Below are positions 1 through 7,953 of a DNA stretch of 64,000 bases, piece after piece. The translations under genes were made by a program, and so were the position numbers. A model generated the notes under the pieces. That model made no database searches. It saw nothing but the letters and a program-made list of their open reading frames with translations, and was not told where the DNA came from. How positions within the stretch are numbered: the stretch's first letter is position 1; each line of letters begins with the position of its first letter. This DNA comes from Nocardioides piscis (GTDB lineage: Bacteria > Actinomycetota > Actinomycetes > Propionibacteriales > Nocardioidaceae), in contig NZ_CP049866.1 of assembly GCF_011300215.1 (NCBI RefSeq), positions 372,001-436,000 of the forward strand. The letters are read 5' to 3'.

Positions 1-376
1 AGCGCGCGCGGTCGAGCAGGGCCGGCAGTGACCCGATGTTGTGGGTGCCGAAGACGACGTCGACGTATGGCGCCCGGTCGATGATCGTGTCGCGGTCCTT
101 CTGCGCCATGCAGCCGCCGACCGCGATCTGCATGCCCGGGTTCAGCTTCTTCACCGGCGCGAGGTGGGAGAGGTTGCCGTAGAGCTTGTTGTCGGCGTTC
201 TCCCGCACGGCGCAGGTGTTGAACACGACGACGTCGGCCTGCTGGTCACTGGGCGCGGCGACATAGCCCGCGTCCTCCAACAACCCGGTCAGGCGCTCGG
301 AGTCGTGGACGTTCATCTGGCACCCGTAGGTCTTCACCAGGTAGGTGCGCGGTGCCGTCTCGGTCGGGATGCTCAT
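1..376 (-). CDS. miaB: tRNA-2-methylthio-N6-dimethylallyladenosine synthase MiaB, N-terminal part
   Basis: The reverse strand from the ATG at 376 encodes about 125 residues that run off the left edge of the window. The protein opens with the MTTase N-terminal domain: the motifs [16 protein letters not shown] and VGGCMAQ carry Cys19, Cys55 and Cys89, which in this family bind the auxiliary 4Fe-4S cluster. MiaB is a radical-SAM enzyme that adds a methylthio group to i6A37 of tRNAs reading U-starting codons. The radical-SAM CxxxCxxC motif and the TRAM domain would lie outside the window. The spacing of the cysteines fits MiaB better than RimO. No promoter was identified with confidence. Confidence 0.95.
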   Translation of the reverse strand, partial: MSIPTETAPRTYLVKTYGCQMNVHDSERLTGLLEDAGYVAAPSDQQADVVVFNTCAVRENADNKLYGNLSHLAPVKKLNPGMQIAVGGCMAQKDRDTIIDRAPYVDVVFGTHNIGSLPALLDRAR

Positions 377-492
377 GACCGCAGCAGTCTACGAGGGGGC
401 ACGGTGCGGAGAGGTCATCCACGAGCCGAGCGCGTGGCCGGGCGCGTCTGTACGATCCGCCGGAACACCCTCGCCCCACCCGGAGGCAATCC

Positions 493-753
493 GTGCGTCT
501 GCTCAGCATCTCCCTGGCCGCGGCTACCGCTCTCCTCGCCCTGTCGGCCTGCTCCGGCTCCGACAGCGGGACCGGCGACGTGGGCGAGGACGCGCAGCGG
601 ACCGCGCTGGAGAACACCTGGGACAAGTTCTCAGAAGACGACAGGCGCGGCCTGTGCGACCAGTTCTCCGCAGACCCTGTCGGGGCGGTCGCGATCTTCG
701 AGGACAACTTCGACTACGACGTGGTGAAGCAGTGGCTCGACTCGAAGTGCTGA
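493..753 (+). CDS. Small predicted lipoprotein, unknown function
   Basis: This 86-residue protein starts at a GTG with a GGAGG 6-7 nt upstream (482-486). Residues 1-20 form a lipoprotein signal peptide with the lipobox LSAC, so Cys20 would be the lipidated residue and the mature protein would sit on the outer face of the membrane. The mature part is acidic and contains Cys56 and a C-terminal Cys86 that could form a disulfide. The layout (Ser/Gly linker, then a short helical segment) resembles many actinobacterial DUF-type lipoproteins that I cannot place in a named family. It is divergent from miaB, with about 115 bp between them. Confidence 0.8.
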   Translation: MRLLSISLAAATALLALSACSGSDSGTGDVGEDAQRTALENTWDKFSEDDRRGLCDQFSADPVGAVAIFEDNFDYDVVKQWLDSKC

Positions 754-797
754 GCTCAGCCCCAGGGTCCTAGGGCACGAGCAGCGAGCCCACGAGA

Positions 798-950
798 TCA
801 GCGGCCGCGCTTCTCCTTGCGCTTGGCTGCTGCCTCCTTGACGGCGAGCTTGGCGACGTCCTTGAAGAACAGTGCCGCGCCCTTGGGGTCGTCCTTGGCG
901 CCCTTGGCCATGTCCTTGAGCATCTTGAGCTTTTCGTCCCTGCTGGTCAT
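798..950 (-). CDS. Small lysine-rich protein, unknown function
   Basis: The ATG at 950 is preceded by an excellent ribosome-binding site (GGAGGAAGC) directly upstream, so this start is preferred over an in-frame ATG at 1004 that has no such site. The product is 50 residues, strongly basic (about 14 Lys/Arg in the second half) and predicted helical. It has no Cys, signal peptide or membrane segment. It could be a nucleic-acid- or ribosome-associated small protein, but nothing proves this. It is convergent with the upstream lipoprotein gene and divergent from the glu operon. Confidence 0.6.
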   Translation of the reverse strand: MTSRDEKLKMLKDMAKGAKDDPKGAALFFKDVAKLAVKEAAAKRKEKRGR

Positions 951-1103
951 TGCTTCCTCCGCGGCTGATCCCAAGATGTAGGTCACCTGATGGGTGCTCC
1001 GCATCCAACCACCGGCAGCGCTCAGGCAAAATGGCGTCTCGACCGCAGGTCACGATTTGCCGACAGGGCCATGTCGTCGTAGCCCGAACGGACTAACGGA
1101 CGC

Positions 1104-1109
1104 TACGTT
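1104..1109 (+). promoter_or_regulatory. -10 box TACGTT of a leaderless promoter for gluA
   Basis: TACGTT lies 6 nt before the ATG at 1116, and there is no Shine-Dalgarno. This spacing places the transcription start at or next to the A of the start codon, the usual actinobacterial leaderless arrangement. Confidence 0.6.
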
Positions 1110-1115
1110 GCAGCA

Positions 1116-1892
1116 ATGACCACGTTGGAGCAGGAGCCTCGTTCGGCCGAGCGGGGCGAGCCCCTCGTCGTGCTCGAAGGGGTGCAGAAGCACTTCGGTG
1201 CGCTGCACGCCCTCAAGGACATCGACCTGACCGTCACCCGGGGCGAGGTGGTCGTGGTGATCGGCCCGTCGGGCTCCGGCAAGTCGACGCTGTGCCGGGC
1301 CATCAACCGCCTCGAGACCATCGACGCGGGGAAGATCAGCCTCGACGGCAAGGATCTCCCCCAGGAGGGCAAGGCGCTCGCAGCGCTGCGTGCCGAGGTC
1401 GGGATGGTCTTCCAGAGCTTCAACCTCTTCGCCCACAAGACGATCCTCGAGAACGTCACCCTCGGCCCGATCAAGGTCCGCGGGCTCAAGAAGGACGAGG
1501 CGGAGAAGAAGGCGCGCGAGCTGCTCGACCGGGTCGGCGTCGAGCACCAGGCGGACAAATATCCTGCCCAGCTCTCCGGCGGCCAGCAGCAGCGTGTCGC
1601 CATCGCCCGTGCGCTGGCGATGGAGCCCAAGGTCATGCTCTTCGACGAGCCGACCTCGGCGCTCGACCCGGAGATGATCAAGGAGGTCCTCGACGTCATG
1701 GTCGACCTGGCCAAGCAGGGGATGACGATGGTCGTGGTGACCCACGAGATGGGCTTCGCCCGCACCGCCGCCGACCGGGTCGTCTTCATGGCCGACGGCG
1801 CCATCGTCGAGGAAGGCACCCCGGAGCAGTTCTTCACCAACCCCAGCTCTGATCGGGCCAAGGACTTCCTCGGCAAGATCCTCAAGCACTGA
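1116..1892 (+). CDS. gluA: Polar amino-acid (glutamate-type) ABC transporter ATPase
   Basis: This 258-residue ATPase is the first gene of a four-gene importer operon. It has Walker [10 protein letters not shown] at residues 50-58, a Q-loop (VFQSFNLF), the ABC signature LSGGQQQRV, Walker [14 protein letters not shown] and the switch His in VVTHEMGFA. The sequence is of the GlnQ/GluA type, and the length is normal for the family. In Corynebacterium, GluABCD takes up glutamate, and the order ATPase, binding protein, two permeases is identical here. The substrate is inferred from this gene order and sequence class; glutamine or aspartate cannot be excluded. The gene appears leaderless. Confidence 0.92.
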   Translation: MTTLEQEPRSAERGEPLVVLEGVQKHFGALHALKDIDLTVTRGEVVVVIGPSGSGKSTLCRAINRLETIDAGKISLDGKDLPQEGKALAALRAEVGMVFQSFNLFAHKTILENVTLGPIKVRGLKKDEAEKKARELLDRVGVEHQADKYPAQLSGGQQQRVAIARALAMEPKVMLFDEPTSALDPEMIKEVLDVMVDLAKQGMTMVVVTHEMGFARTAADRVVFMADGAIVEEGTPEQFFTNPSSDRAKDFLGKILKH

Positions 1893-1938
1893 GTTCCGCG
1901 CACTGATTGTCAAAGCACAACCATCAAGGGAGATGCAG

Positions 1939-2823
1939 ATGCGATTCATCAGAACCAAGGCCGCGGTCGCGGTTGCCGGTCTGACCCTCTCGCTCGCCGC
2001 GTGCGGTGACGCGGGCAGCGACAGCGAAGGCCCCGACGTGGAGGTCAAGGAGGATGCCGCCTCGGAGTTCGACGACGGCACCCGGATGAAGGAGCTGGCC
2101 GAGGCCGGAGCCATCAAGATCGGCGTCAAGTACGACCAGCCGGGTCTTGGCTTCAAGGACGCCGCCAGCGACACGCCCGAGGGCTTTGACGTCGAGATGG
2201 CCAAGATCCTCGCCGCCGACCTCGGCATCGCCGAGGACGACGTCGAGTGGGTCGAGACGATCTCGGACAACCGCGAGCCCTTCCTGCAGGACGGGACCGT
2301 CGACCTCGTGCTCGCCTCCTACTCCATCACCGACGACCGTCGCGAGGTGGTCGGCCAGGCCGGTCCCTACATGATCACCGGCCAGCAGCTGCTGGTGAAG
2401 TCCGACAGCGACATCGAGAGCGTCGAGGACGTCAAGGGCAAGGAGGTCTGCTCGGTGACCGGCTCGACCTCGCTGGAGACCATCGAGGCCAAGGGCGCCA
2501 AGGGCGTCGGCCTGGACACCTACTCCGACTGCGCCCAGAAGGTGCTCGACGGATCGGTCGAGGCCATGACCACCGACGGCTCCATCCTGGCCGGCCTCGC
2601 CGCGCAGAACGAGGGCGAGCTGAAGGTCGTCGGTGAGGAGTTCTCCGAGGAGCGCATCGGCGTCGGCTACCCCAAGGACCGGCCGGAGATGTGCCAGTGG
2701 ATCGTCGACACGCTGACCGAGGCGAACGAGGACGGCGACTGGGAGGCTGCGTTCGAGTCCACGCTCGGCCCGTCGGGTGTCGACACACCCGAGTTCCCCG
2801 AGATGGACGCTTGCGAGTCCTGA
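1939..2823 (+). CDS. gluB: Glutamate/polar amino-acid ABC transporter binding lipoprotein
   Basis: The protein belongs to the SBP_bac_3 solute-binding family and has a lipoprotein signal ending in the lipobox SLAAC. Two in-frame ATGs lie at 1933 and 1939. The second is preferred because AAGGGAG at 1926-1932 is then 6-7 nt away rather than touching the start. The mature lobe carries the usual family motifs near its start (IKIGVKYDQPGLGF, GFDVEMAKILA) and two cysteines in the C-terminal half that may pair. It captures the amino acid outside the cell and delivers it to GluC-GluD. It is followed by a strong hairpin before gluC. Confidence 0.92.
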   Translation: MRFIRTKAAVAVAGLTLSLAACGDAGSDSEGPDVEVKEDAASEFDDGTRMKELAEAGAIKIGVKYDQPGLGFKDAASDTPEGFDVEMAKILAADLGIAEDDVEWVETISDNREPFLQDGTVDLVLASYSITDDRREVVGQAGPYMITGQQLLVKSDSDIESVEDVKGKEVCSVTGSTSLETIEAKGAKGVGLDTYSDCAQKVLDGSVEAMTTDGSILAGLAAQNEGELKVVGEEFSEERIGVGYPKDRPEMCQWIVDTLTEANEDGDWEAAFESTLGPSGVDTPEFPEMDACES

Positions 2824-2829
2824 TCTGAC

Positions 2830-2867
2830 GACGAGCGGGGGCGGCCGACCGGCCGCCCCCGCTCGTC
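2830..2867 (+). terminator. Intercistronic hairpin between gluB and gluC
   Basis: Two perfect 17-nt arms (2830-2846 and 2851-2867) with the 4-nt loop GACC form a very stable GC stem. No U-run follows, so it is more likely a partial terminator or 3' stabiliser for gluAB mRNA than a full stop, giving more binding protein than permease. Confidence 0.75.
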
Positions 2868-2903
2868 ACCCCCTCGACACAAAGTGAAGGAGGCACACCG
2901 ACC

Positions 2904-3587
2904 GTGCAGGTGATCATCGACAACTTCGACGTCGTCCTGAAGGCGTTCGCCTACACGATCGCGCTGTTCCTCAGCAGCGGACTGGTCGCCCTTGTCCTCG
3001 GCACCATCCTCGTCGCGATGAGGGTCGGGCCCGTCGCCGTCATGCGCAAGGCATCGGCTGTCTACGTCACGCTCGTGCGCAACACCCCGCTGCTGATCGT
3101 GCTCATGTTCATGGCCATCGCAGCACCCAAGATCGGCATCAACTTCAGGTGGCTCGACGTCCAGATCGGCGAGCTCAGCTTCACCTCCTTCTTCGGCGCC
3201 GCCTTCATCGGCCTTGCGCTCTACACCTCGACCTTCGTGTGTGAGGCGCTCCGCTCCGGCGTCAACGCCGTGCCGCTGGGTCAGGCCGAGGCCGCCCGCG
3301 CGATCGGCCTCCCGTTCGGCGGTGTGATGACGCAGGTGGTCCTCCCGCAGGCAGTCCGCGCCTCGGTGCCACCGCTCGCCTCCACGATGATCGCGCTGCT
3401 CAAGAACACCTCGGTCGCCGCCGTCTTCGGCGTCGCCGAAGCCGTGTCCCGGATGCGAGCCCTCACCAACAACAACGCCAGCGACAGGTGGGAGATCTTC
3501 ATCGTGTTCGCCCTGGGCTACATCATCCTCGTCGAGCTCATCTCGGCCATCGCGATCTTCCTCGAGCGCCGCTGGAGGGTCGCATGA
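2904..3587 (+). CDS. gluC: Glutamate/polar amino-acid ABC transporter permease 1
   Basis: This is a 227-residue integral membrane permease of the HisM/GlnP type with about five membrane segments. The EAA loop, which docks on the ATPase, is seen as EALRSGVNAVPLGQAEAARAIG. Translation begins at a GTG with AAGGAGG at 2888-2894. The final codons overlap gluD by the ATGA at 3584-3587, so the two permeases are translationally coupled and probably form a heterodimer. The gene sits behind the gluB hairpin, so its mRNA level may be lower than that of gluB. Confidence 0.92.
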   Translation: MQVIIDNFDVVLKAFAYTIALFLSSGLVALVLGTILVAMRVGPVAVMRKASAVYVTLVRNTPLLIVLMFMAIAAPKIGINFRWLDVQIGELSFTSFFGAAFIGLALYTSTFVCEALRSGVNAVPLGQAEAARAIGLPFGGVMTQVVLPQAVRASVPPLASTMIALLKNTSVAAVFGVAEAVSRMRALTNNNASDRWEIFIVFALGYIILVELISAIAIFLERRWRVA

Positions 3588-4447
3588 GCAACGTGAGCGT
3601 CCTCTACGACGCACCAGGGCCGCGAACCGTCACGCGACACCGCCTCTACACGGTGCTGACCTCGGTGGCGCTCCTCGCCGCCGTCGCCTTCGCCGTCTGG
3701 CGACTGTGGGAGACCGGCCAGCTCGCCGGGGAGAAGTGGGAGTTCGCCGTCACGCCCCGCTACATCGAGGCCATCCTGGTCGACGGATTGTTGAAGACGC
3801 TGCAGATGGCGGCCCTGGCCATCGTCGCGGCCGTCGTCTTCGGGCTGGTGTTCGGCATCGGCAAGCTCTCTGAGCACCGTCCGATCCGCTGGGTGTGCTG
3901 GGTGGTCGTCGAGTTCTTCCGCGCCGTACCCGTGCTGATGCTGATGATCCTGGGGTTCTTCGCGATCTTCGGGAGCATGGACAACGTCTCCAGCCGTGCC
4001 TACTGGTCCGTCGTGCTGGCGCTGATGCTCTACAACGGCTCGGTGCTGGCCGAGGTCTTCCGCGCCGGCGTGCTGGCCGTGCCGAAGGGGCAGGGCGAGG
4101 CGGCCTATGCGATCGGCATGCGCAAGACGCAGGTGATGGGGCAGGTGCTGCTTCCCCAGGGCGTGAAGATCATGATCCCGGCGATCATCAGCCAGTGCGT
4201 GGTGGCTCTCAAGGACACCAGCCTGGGCTACTACATCCTCGCGCCCGGCCTCACCTACCTGGTCAAGCCGCTCTACCAGTCCTTCAACAACCACGTCGCG
4301 GTCATCGTCGTGATCGGCGGGATCTACGTCCTGGTCAACCTGTTGCTGACGTGGCTGGCGACCTGGGTGCAGCGCAGGTTCGTCGGCGAGAAGAAGGTGC
4401 TCGAGGTCTCCAACCTCGCCGCGGTCGGTGGCGGCGCTCCGGTCTAG
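3584..4447 (+). CDS. gluD: Glutamate/polar amino-acid ABC transporter permease 2
   Basis: The ATG at 3584 overlaps the gluC stop (ATGA) and gives a 287-residue permease; the open frame continues further upstream but inside gluC. Residues 20-40 form the first membrane segment, followed by a periplasmic stretch and four more segments. The EAA loop reads AEVFRAGVLAVPKGQGEAAYAIG. It is longer at the N terminus than GluC, as is usual for GluD. Its stop overlaps by 4 bp the stop of the opposite-strand gene at 4444, so the two transcription units converge with no room for a dedicated terminator. Confidence 0.92.
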   Translation: MSNVSVLYDAPGPRTVTRHRLYTVLTSVALLAAVAFAVWRLWETGQLAGEKWEFAVTPRYIEAILVDGLLKTLQMAALAIVAAVVFGLVFGIGKLSEHRPIRWVCWVVVEFFRAVPVLMLMILGFFAIFGSMDNVSSRAYWSVVLALMLYNGSVLAEVFRAGVLAVPKGQGEAAYAIGMRKTQVMGQVLLPQGVKIMIPAIISQCVVALKDTSLGYYILAPGLTYLVKPLYQSFNNHVAVIVVIGGIYVLVNLLLTWLATWVQRRFVGEKKVLEVSNLAAVGGGAPV

Positions 4448-4911
4448 CGCGCCTTCGGCGTCACCCAGAGCTTGATCACGCCCTCGATCACGACGACACC
4501 GTCCTCGCGCTCGCCCCGCACGCGGACGTGGAGGTCAGGGTCGCCGGACGTCCACTGCTCGGGGTCGGTCTCGGCGATGCAGGTGATGTCACTGGTGGCC
4601 TTGGCGGTGTAGGCGATGTCCATGCCCTTGGGGATCCAGCGCTTGTCGGCCGGGATCGTGGCCTCGGCGAGCGCGCCCATCGCGGCCTCGAGCCCGTTGC
4701 AGAGCGCGATCGCGTGCACCGTCTTGATGTGGTTGTGCACGCCGCGGCGCTTGGGGATCACCAGCTCGGCACGGTTGGGCTCGATCACGGTGAAGCGCGG
4801 CCGGATCGTGGCGAAGTAGGGCGCCTTCTGGGCGAAGGCGACCGAGAACAGTCGCTTGCCGACGACGGGGATGGCGGTCGTGGTGTTCCACAGCTTCAGC
4901 ACCTGGCTCAT
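4444..4911 (-). CDS. DUF4442 / hotdog-fold putative thioesterase
   Basis: This 155-residue protein resembles the DUF4442 branch of the hotdog superfamily: a short N-terminal helix, a central helix with VHNHIKTVHAIALCNGLEAA, and a beta sheet. The conserved H-N-H in VHNHIKT and the following N-G-L-E fit the active-site helix of PaaI-like acyl-CoA thioesterases. No substrate can be assigned. It is divergently arranged with a TetR gene 48 bp away, and a palindrome lies between them. That makes it a likely target of that regulator; many TetR proteins respond to acyl-CoA ligands, which would match. Confidence 0.75.
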   Translation of the reverse strand: MSQVLKLWNTTTAIPVVGKRLFSVAFAQKAPYFATIRPRFTVIEPNRAELVIPKRRGVHNHIKTVHAIALCNGLEAAMGALAEATIPADKRWIPKGMDIAYTAKATSDITCIAETDPEQWTSGDPDLHVRVRGEREDGVVVIEGVIKLWVTPKAR

Positions 4912-4919
4912 GGGGGCAT

Positions 4920-4935
4920 GTTACCAGCGGGTAAC
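4920..4935. promoter_or_regulatory. Palindrome, probable TetR operator
   Basis: GTTACC-AGCG-GGTAAC is a perfect 6-bp inverted repeat in the 48-bp divergent gap between the DUF4442 gene and the TetR gene. Its position over both promoters suggests autoregulation and control of the divergent gene. Confidence 0.55.
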
Positions 4936-4959
4936 CCAGCCGGGTGAGAGGATCGCCAC

Positions 4960-5592
4960 ATGGCGACCAAGAGACGGATGACCGCGGCCGAACGCCGGGA
5001 GCAGCTCATCGCGGTGGCCCGCACCCTCTTCGCCGAGCGCGGCTTCGAAGGCACGGCGATCGAGGAGGTCGCAGCCCGGGCGACGGTGTCCAAGCCGATC
5101 GTCTATGAGCACTTCGGCGGCAAGGAAGGCCTCTATGCCGTGGTCGTGGACCGCGAGGTCCAGTCGCTGCTCGCGATCATGCGCGCCTCGCTCACCGGTG
5201 AGACGTCGCGCATCATCCTGGAGCAGGCGGCGCTCGCGCTCTTGCAGTATGTCGAGGAGAACTCCGAGGGCTTCCAGATCCTGGTCCGCGACAGCCCGTC
5301 AGGCGCGCCGACCTTCCAGTCGATCCTCGGCGACGTGGCGTCTCGGGTCGAGGGCCTGCTCAGCGAGACGTTCAGCCGGACGGGCCTGAACACCAAGCAC
5401 GCGCCGATGTATGCCCAGATGCTGGTCGGCATGGTCTCGTTCACCGGCCAGTGGTGGCTCGACACCCGCAAGCCGGCCCGCGAGGTCGTCGCTGCCCACG
5501 TGGTGAACATGGCCTGGAACGGCCTCTCCGGCCTCGACGCCGACCCGGTGCTGTTCTCCGCCGAGCCGACCGCAGCGGCCGACCCTGCGTGA
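4960..5592 (+). CDS. TetR/AcrR family transcriptional regulator
   Basis: This is a 210-residue regulator with an N-terminal TetR helix-turn-helix (about residues 10-56: AERREQLIAVARTLFAERG, then the recognition helix around VSKPIVYEHFGGKEGLY). The C-terminal two-thirds is helical and matches the ligand-binding and dimer domain found in actinobacterial regulators that respond to hydrophobic ligands. There is no Shine-Dalgarno; GAGGAT lies 6 nt before the ATG, so it may be leaderless. It shares a 48-bp gap containing a perfect palindrome with the divergent thioesterase-fold gene. The ligand is unknown. Confidence 0.9.
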   Translation: MATKRRMTAAERREQLIAVARTLFAERGFEGTAIEEVAARATVSKPIVYEHFGGKEGLYAVVVDREVQSLLAIMRASLTGETSRIILEQAALALLQYVEENSEGFQILVRDSPSGAPTFQSILGDVASRVEGLLSETFSRTGLNTKHAPMYAQMLVGMVSFTGQWWLDTRKPAREVVAAHVVNMAWNGLSGLDADPVLFSAEPTAAADPA

Positions 5593-5628
5593 GGTCCGCC
5601 GGCCAGACCTCCCGCCAGTTCTCTCGGT

Positions 5629-5643
5629 GTCAAGATTCTTGAC
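5629..5643. promoter_or_regulatory. MarR-type operator upstream of the MarR gene
   Basis: GTCAAGA-T-TCTTGAC is a perfect 7-bp inverted repeat ending 19 nt before the ATG at 5663. It overlaps the expected -35 position for the box CACACT at 5651-5656. The TCAAGA/TCTTGA core is typical of MarR-family sites, so autorepression is likely. Confidence 0.55.
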
Positions 5644-5662
5644 GCTCTGGCACACTGACCAC

Positions 5663-6159
5663 ATGCGCGACGAAGTGGACGCCCTGGTCGACGCCTGGGC
5701 GCGCGAGCGCAGCGACCTCGACCTCGGGCCCGTCGAGGTGTTCAGCCGGATCAGCCGCCTGGCGCGTCACCTAGACCTGGCCCGTCGCGTCGCCTTCAGC
5801 GCCCACGGCATCGAGTCCTGGGAGTTCGACGTGCTGGCCGCCCTGCGGCGCGCCGGGGCGCCATACGAGCAATCGCCGGGCCGCCTGCTGCGCGAGACGC
5901 TCGTGACGAGCGGCACCATGACCAACCGGGTCGACCGCCTCGCCGGTCGCGGCTTCGTCGAACGCCTCCCCGACCCGCACGACCGGCGCGGGGTGCTCGT
6001 GCGCCTGACCCCGAGGGCAAGGAGGCGGTCGACGGGGCCTTCGGTGCCCTGCTCGCCGCCGAGGCGACCCTGGTGGAGGCGTTGCCGGTCGAGGACCAGG
6101 CCACGTTGGCGGGGCTGCTGAGGACGCTCCTCGCGCCCTTCAGCCCGCCCGAGGACTGA
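5663..6159 (+). CDS. MarR family regulator, interrupted by a one-base frameshift
   Basis: From the ATG at 5663 the frame reads a typical MarR winged helix (SWEFDVLAALRRAG, then SGTMTNRVDRLAGRGFVER and the wing DPHDRRGVLVRLTP). At the CCCC run 6009-6012 the frame is lost. One added C restores the canonical TPEGKEAVDGAF and continues to the TGA at 6157-6159, giving about 165 residues, normal for the family. The break is therefore recent or a sequencing error, since nothing downstream has decayed. A perfect palindrome precedes the gene. Effector and targets are unknown; the nearest other gene is the convergent ABC-F gene. Confidence 0.85.
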
Positions 6160-6177
6160 GCGAGGGCTGAGGGACAC

Positions 6178-7953
6178 TCAGCCCTCGAGGACCTCCGAGG
6201 CCTCCAGCCACTCCAGCTCGAGGGTCTCCTTCTCGCCCTGCAGCACGCTGAGCTGCTTGCCGAGGTCGGCGAGGAGGTCGATGTCGGTCAGGTTGGCCGC
6301 CAGCTGCTCGTTGAGCGCCTTCTCGCGTATGTCGATGCGCGCGATCTGCTTCTCCAGGCGAGCCAGCGCCTTGCGGGCGTCGCGCTCCCCCGCCGAGCCG
6401 GCCTTGGCCTTGCCCGAGCCCGAGGTGGAAGCGGCAGGCGCGGCCGAGGCGGACGTCGCGAGCCCCGCCGCGCGACGCTCGAGGTATTCATCGACCCCGC
6501 GCGGCAGCATCGAGATCTGGCCGTCACCCAGCAGCGCCCACACCGAGTCGGTGACGCGCTCGAGGAAGTAGCGGTCGTGGGAGACCACGATCAGGGTTCC
6601 GGGCCAGCCGTCGAGGAAGTCCTCGAGCACGTTGAGGGTGTCGATGTCGAGGTCGTTGGTCGGCTCGTCGAGCAGCAGCACGTTGGGCTCGTTGAGCAGC
6701 AGCTTGAGCAGCTGGAAACGGCGCCGCTCCCCACCGGAGAGGTCGCCGAGCCGGGCGGTCAGCTTGTCGCCGGTGAAGCCGAAGCGCTCGAGCATGGAGG
6801 TCGCGGTGATGTCCGACCCGGTCGCGGTGCGGGTGACGCGCGCGATCGCCTCGATCGTCGGCAGCACCCGTCCGTTGGGATCGACGTCGTCGAGGGCCTG
6901 GGTCAGGTGCTCCATCGCGATGGTGCGACCGTGCTTGACGCGCCCCTTGGTGGGTTGGAGGGTGCCGGCGATCAGCGACAGCACCGAGGTCTTGCCCGCA
7001 CCGTTGACCCCCACGATGCCGACCCGGTCGCCGGGGCCCAGGCGCCAGGTGGCGTCGTCGAGCAGCTGGCGCTCACCGCGGTGCAGGTCGACGTGCTCGA
7101 CGTCGATGACGTCCTTGCCGAGCCGCTGGGCGGCGAAGCGCTGCAGCTCCATCCGGTCGCGCGGCGGCGGCACGTCCTCGATCAGCTGGTTGGCCGCCTC
7201 GATGCGGAACTTCGGCTTCGCGGTCCGTGCGGGGGCCCCGCGACGCAGCCAGGCGAGCTCCTTCTTGACGAGCTGCTGGCGTCGCTGCTCGGAGGCGCCG
7301 GCCTGGCGCTGACGCTCCGCCTTGGCCAGGACGAACGAGGCGTAGCCGCCCTCGTAGGAGTCGACGACGCCGTCGTGGACCTCCCACGTCGTCTGGCAGA
7401 CCTCGTCGAGGAACCACCGGTCGTGGGTGACGACGACCAGGGCCGAGCTGCGCGTGACGAGGTGTCCGGCGAGCCAGGCGACGGCCTCGACGTCGAGGTG
7501 GTTGGTCGGCTCGTCGAGGATGATGAGGTCGTGCTCGCCCAGCAGCAGCGCGGCCAGTGAGCACCGACGACGCTCCCCGCCCGAGAGCCCCAGGACGGGA
7601 CGGTCGAGCGAGACGCCCGCCAGCAGCTCGGTGACGACGCCGCGCATCGTCGAGTCGGCCAGCCACTCGTGGTCGGCGCGCCCTCCCAGCACGGCCTCGC
7701 GCACCGAGTGGGTGTCGACCAGCTCGTCGCCCTGGTGGAGATAGCCGATCTCGACACCCCGGTTCATCGAGACCCGGCCGGCGTCCGGCTCCTCGAGGCC
7801 CGTCATCACCTCCAGCAGCGTGGTCTTGCCGTCCCCGTTGCGACCGACGATCCCGATGCGCTCACCGACGCTGATCCCGAGGGACACCTCGCTCAGCAGT
7901 GGTCGGATGCCGTAGGCCTTGGAGACCTTTTCGAGGTTGATCAGGTTTGCCAT
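6178..7953 (-). CDS. ABC-F family ATPase (Uup/EttA-like, ribosome-associated)
   Basis: The protein has 591 residues and two ABC domains with no membrane segments. Each has a complete Walker A (GRNGDGKTT and GVNGAGKTS), signature (LSGGERRR in both) and Walker B with DEPTNHLD or DEPTNDLD. Between them lies the ABC-F linker with basic residues. The C-terminal stretch of about 80 residues is a coiled coil of the Uup type (ARKALARLEKQIARIDIREK). ABC-F proteins bind the ribosomal E site and resolve stalls or protect against antibiotics; which role applies here is not decidable. The start at 7953 overlaps the ispE stop (TGATG), so it is the last gene of the rpfB-rsmA-ispE operon. Confidence 0.92.
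   Translation of the reverse strand: MANLINLEKVSKAYGIRPLLSEVSLGISVGERIGIVGRNGDGKTTLLEVMTGLEEPDAGRVSMNRGVEIGYLHQGDELVDTHSVREAVLGGRADHEWLADSTMRGVVTELLAGVSLDRPVLGLSGGERRRCSLAALLLGEHDLIILDEPTNHLDVEAVAWLAGHLVTRSSALVVVTHDRWFLDEVCQTTWEVHDGVVDSYEGGYASFVLAKAERQRQAGASEQRRQQLVKKELAWLRRGAPARTAKPKFRIEAANQLIEDVPPPRDRMELQRFAAQRLGKDVIDVEHVDLHRGERQLLDDATWRLGPGDRVGIVGVNGAGKTSVLSLIAGTLQPTKGRVKHGRTIAMEHLTQALDDVDPNGRVLPTIEAIARVTRTATGSDITATSMLERFGFTGDKLTARLGDLSGGERRRFQLLKLLLNEPNVLLLDEPTNDLDIDTLNVLEDFLDGWPGTLIVVSHDRYFLERVTDSVWALLGDGQISMLPRGVDEYLERRAAGLATSASAAPAASTSGSGKAKAGSAGERDARKALARLEKQIARIDIREKALNEQLAANLTDIDLLADLGKQLSVLQGEKETLELEWLEASEVLEG

Noticed and set aside
5663..6159. marR, ispE, SAF and sulfatase genes as true pseudogenes
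   Set aside because: Each has only a single missing C with intact sequence either side; annotated as full genes with a likely sequencing error.
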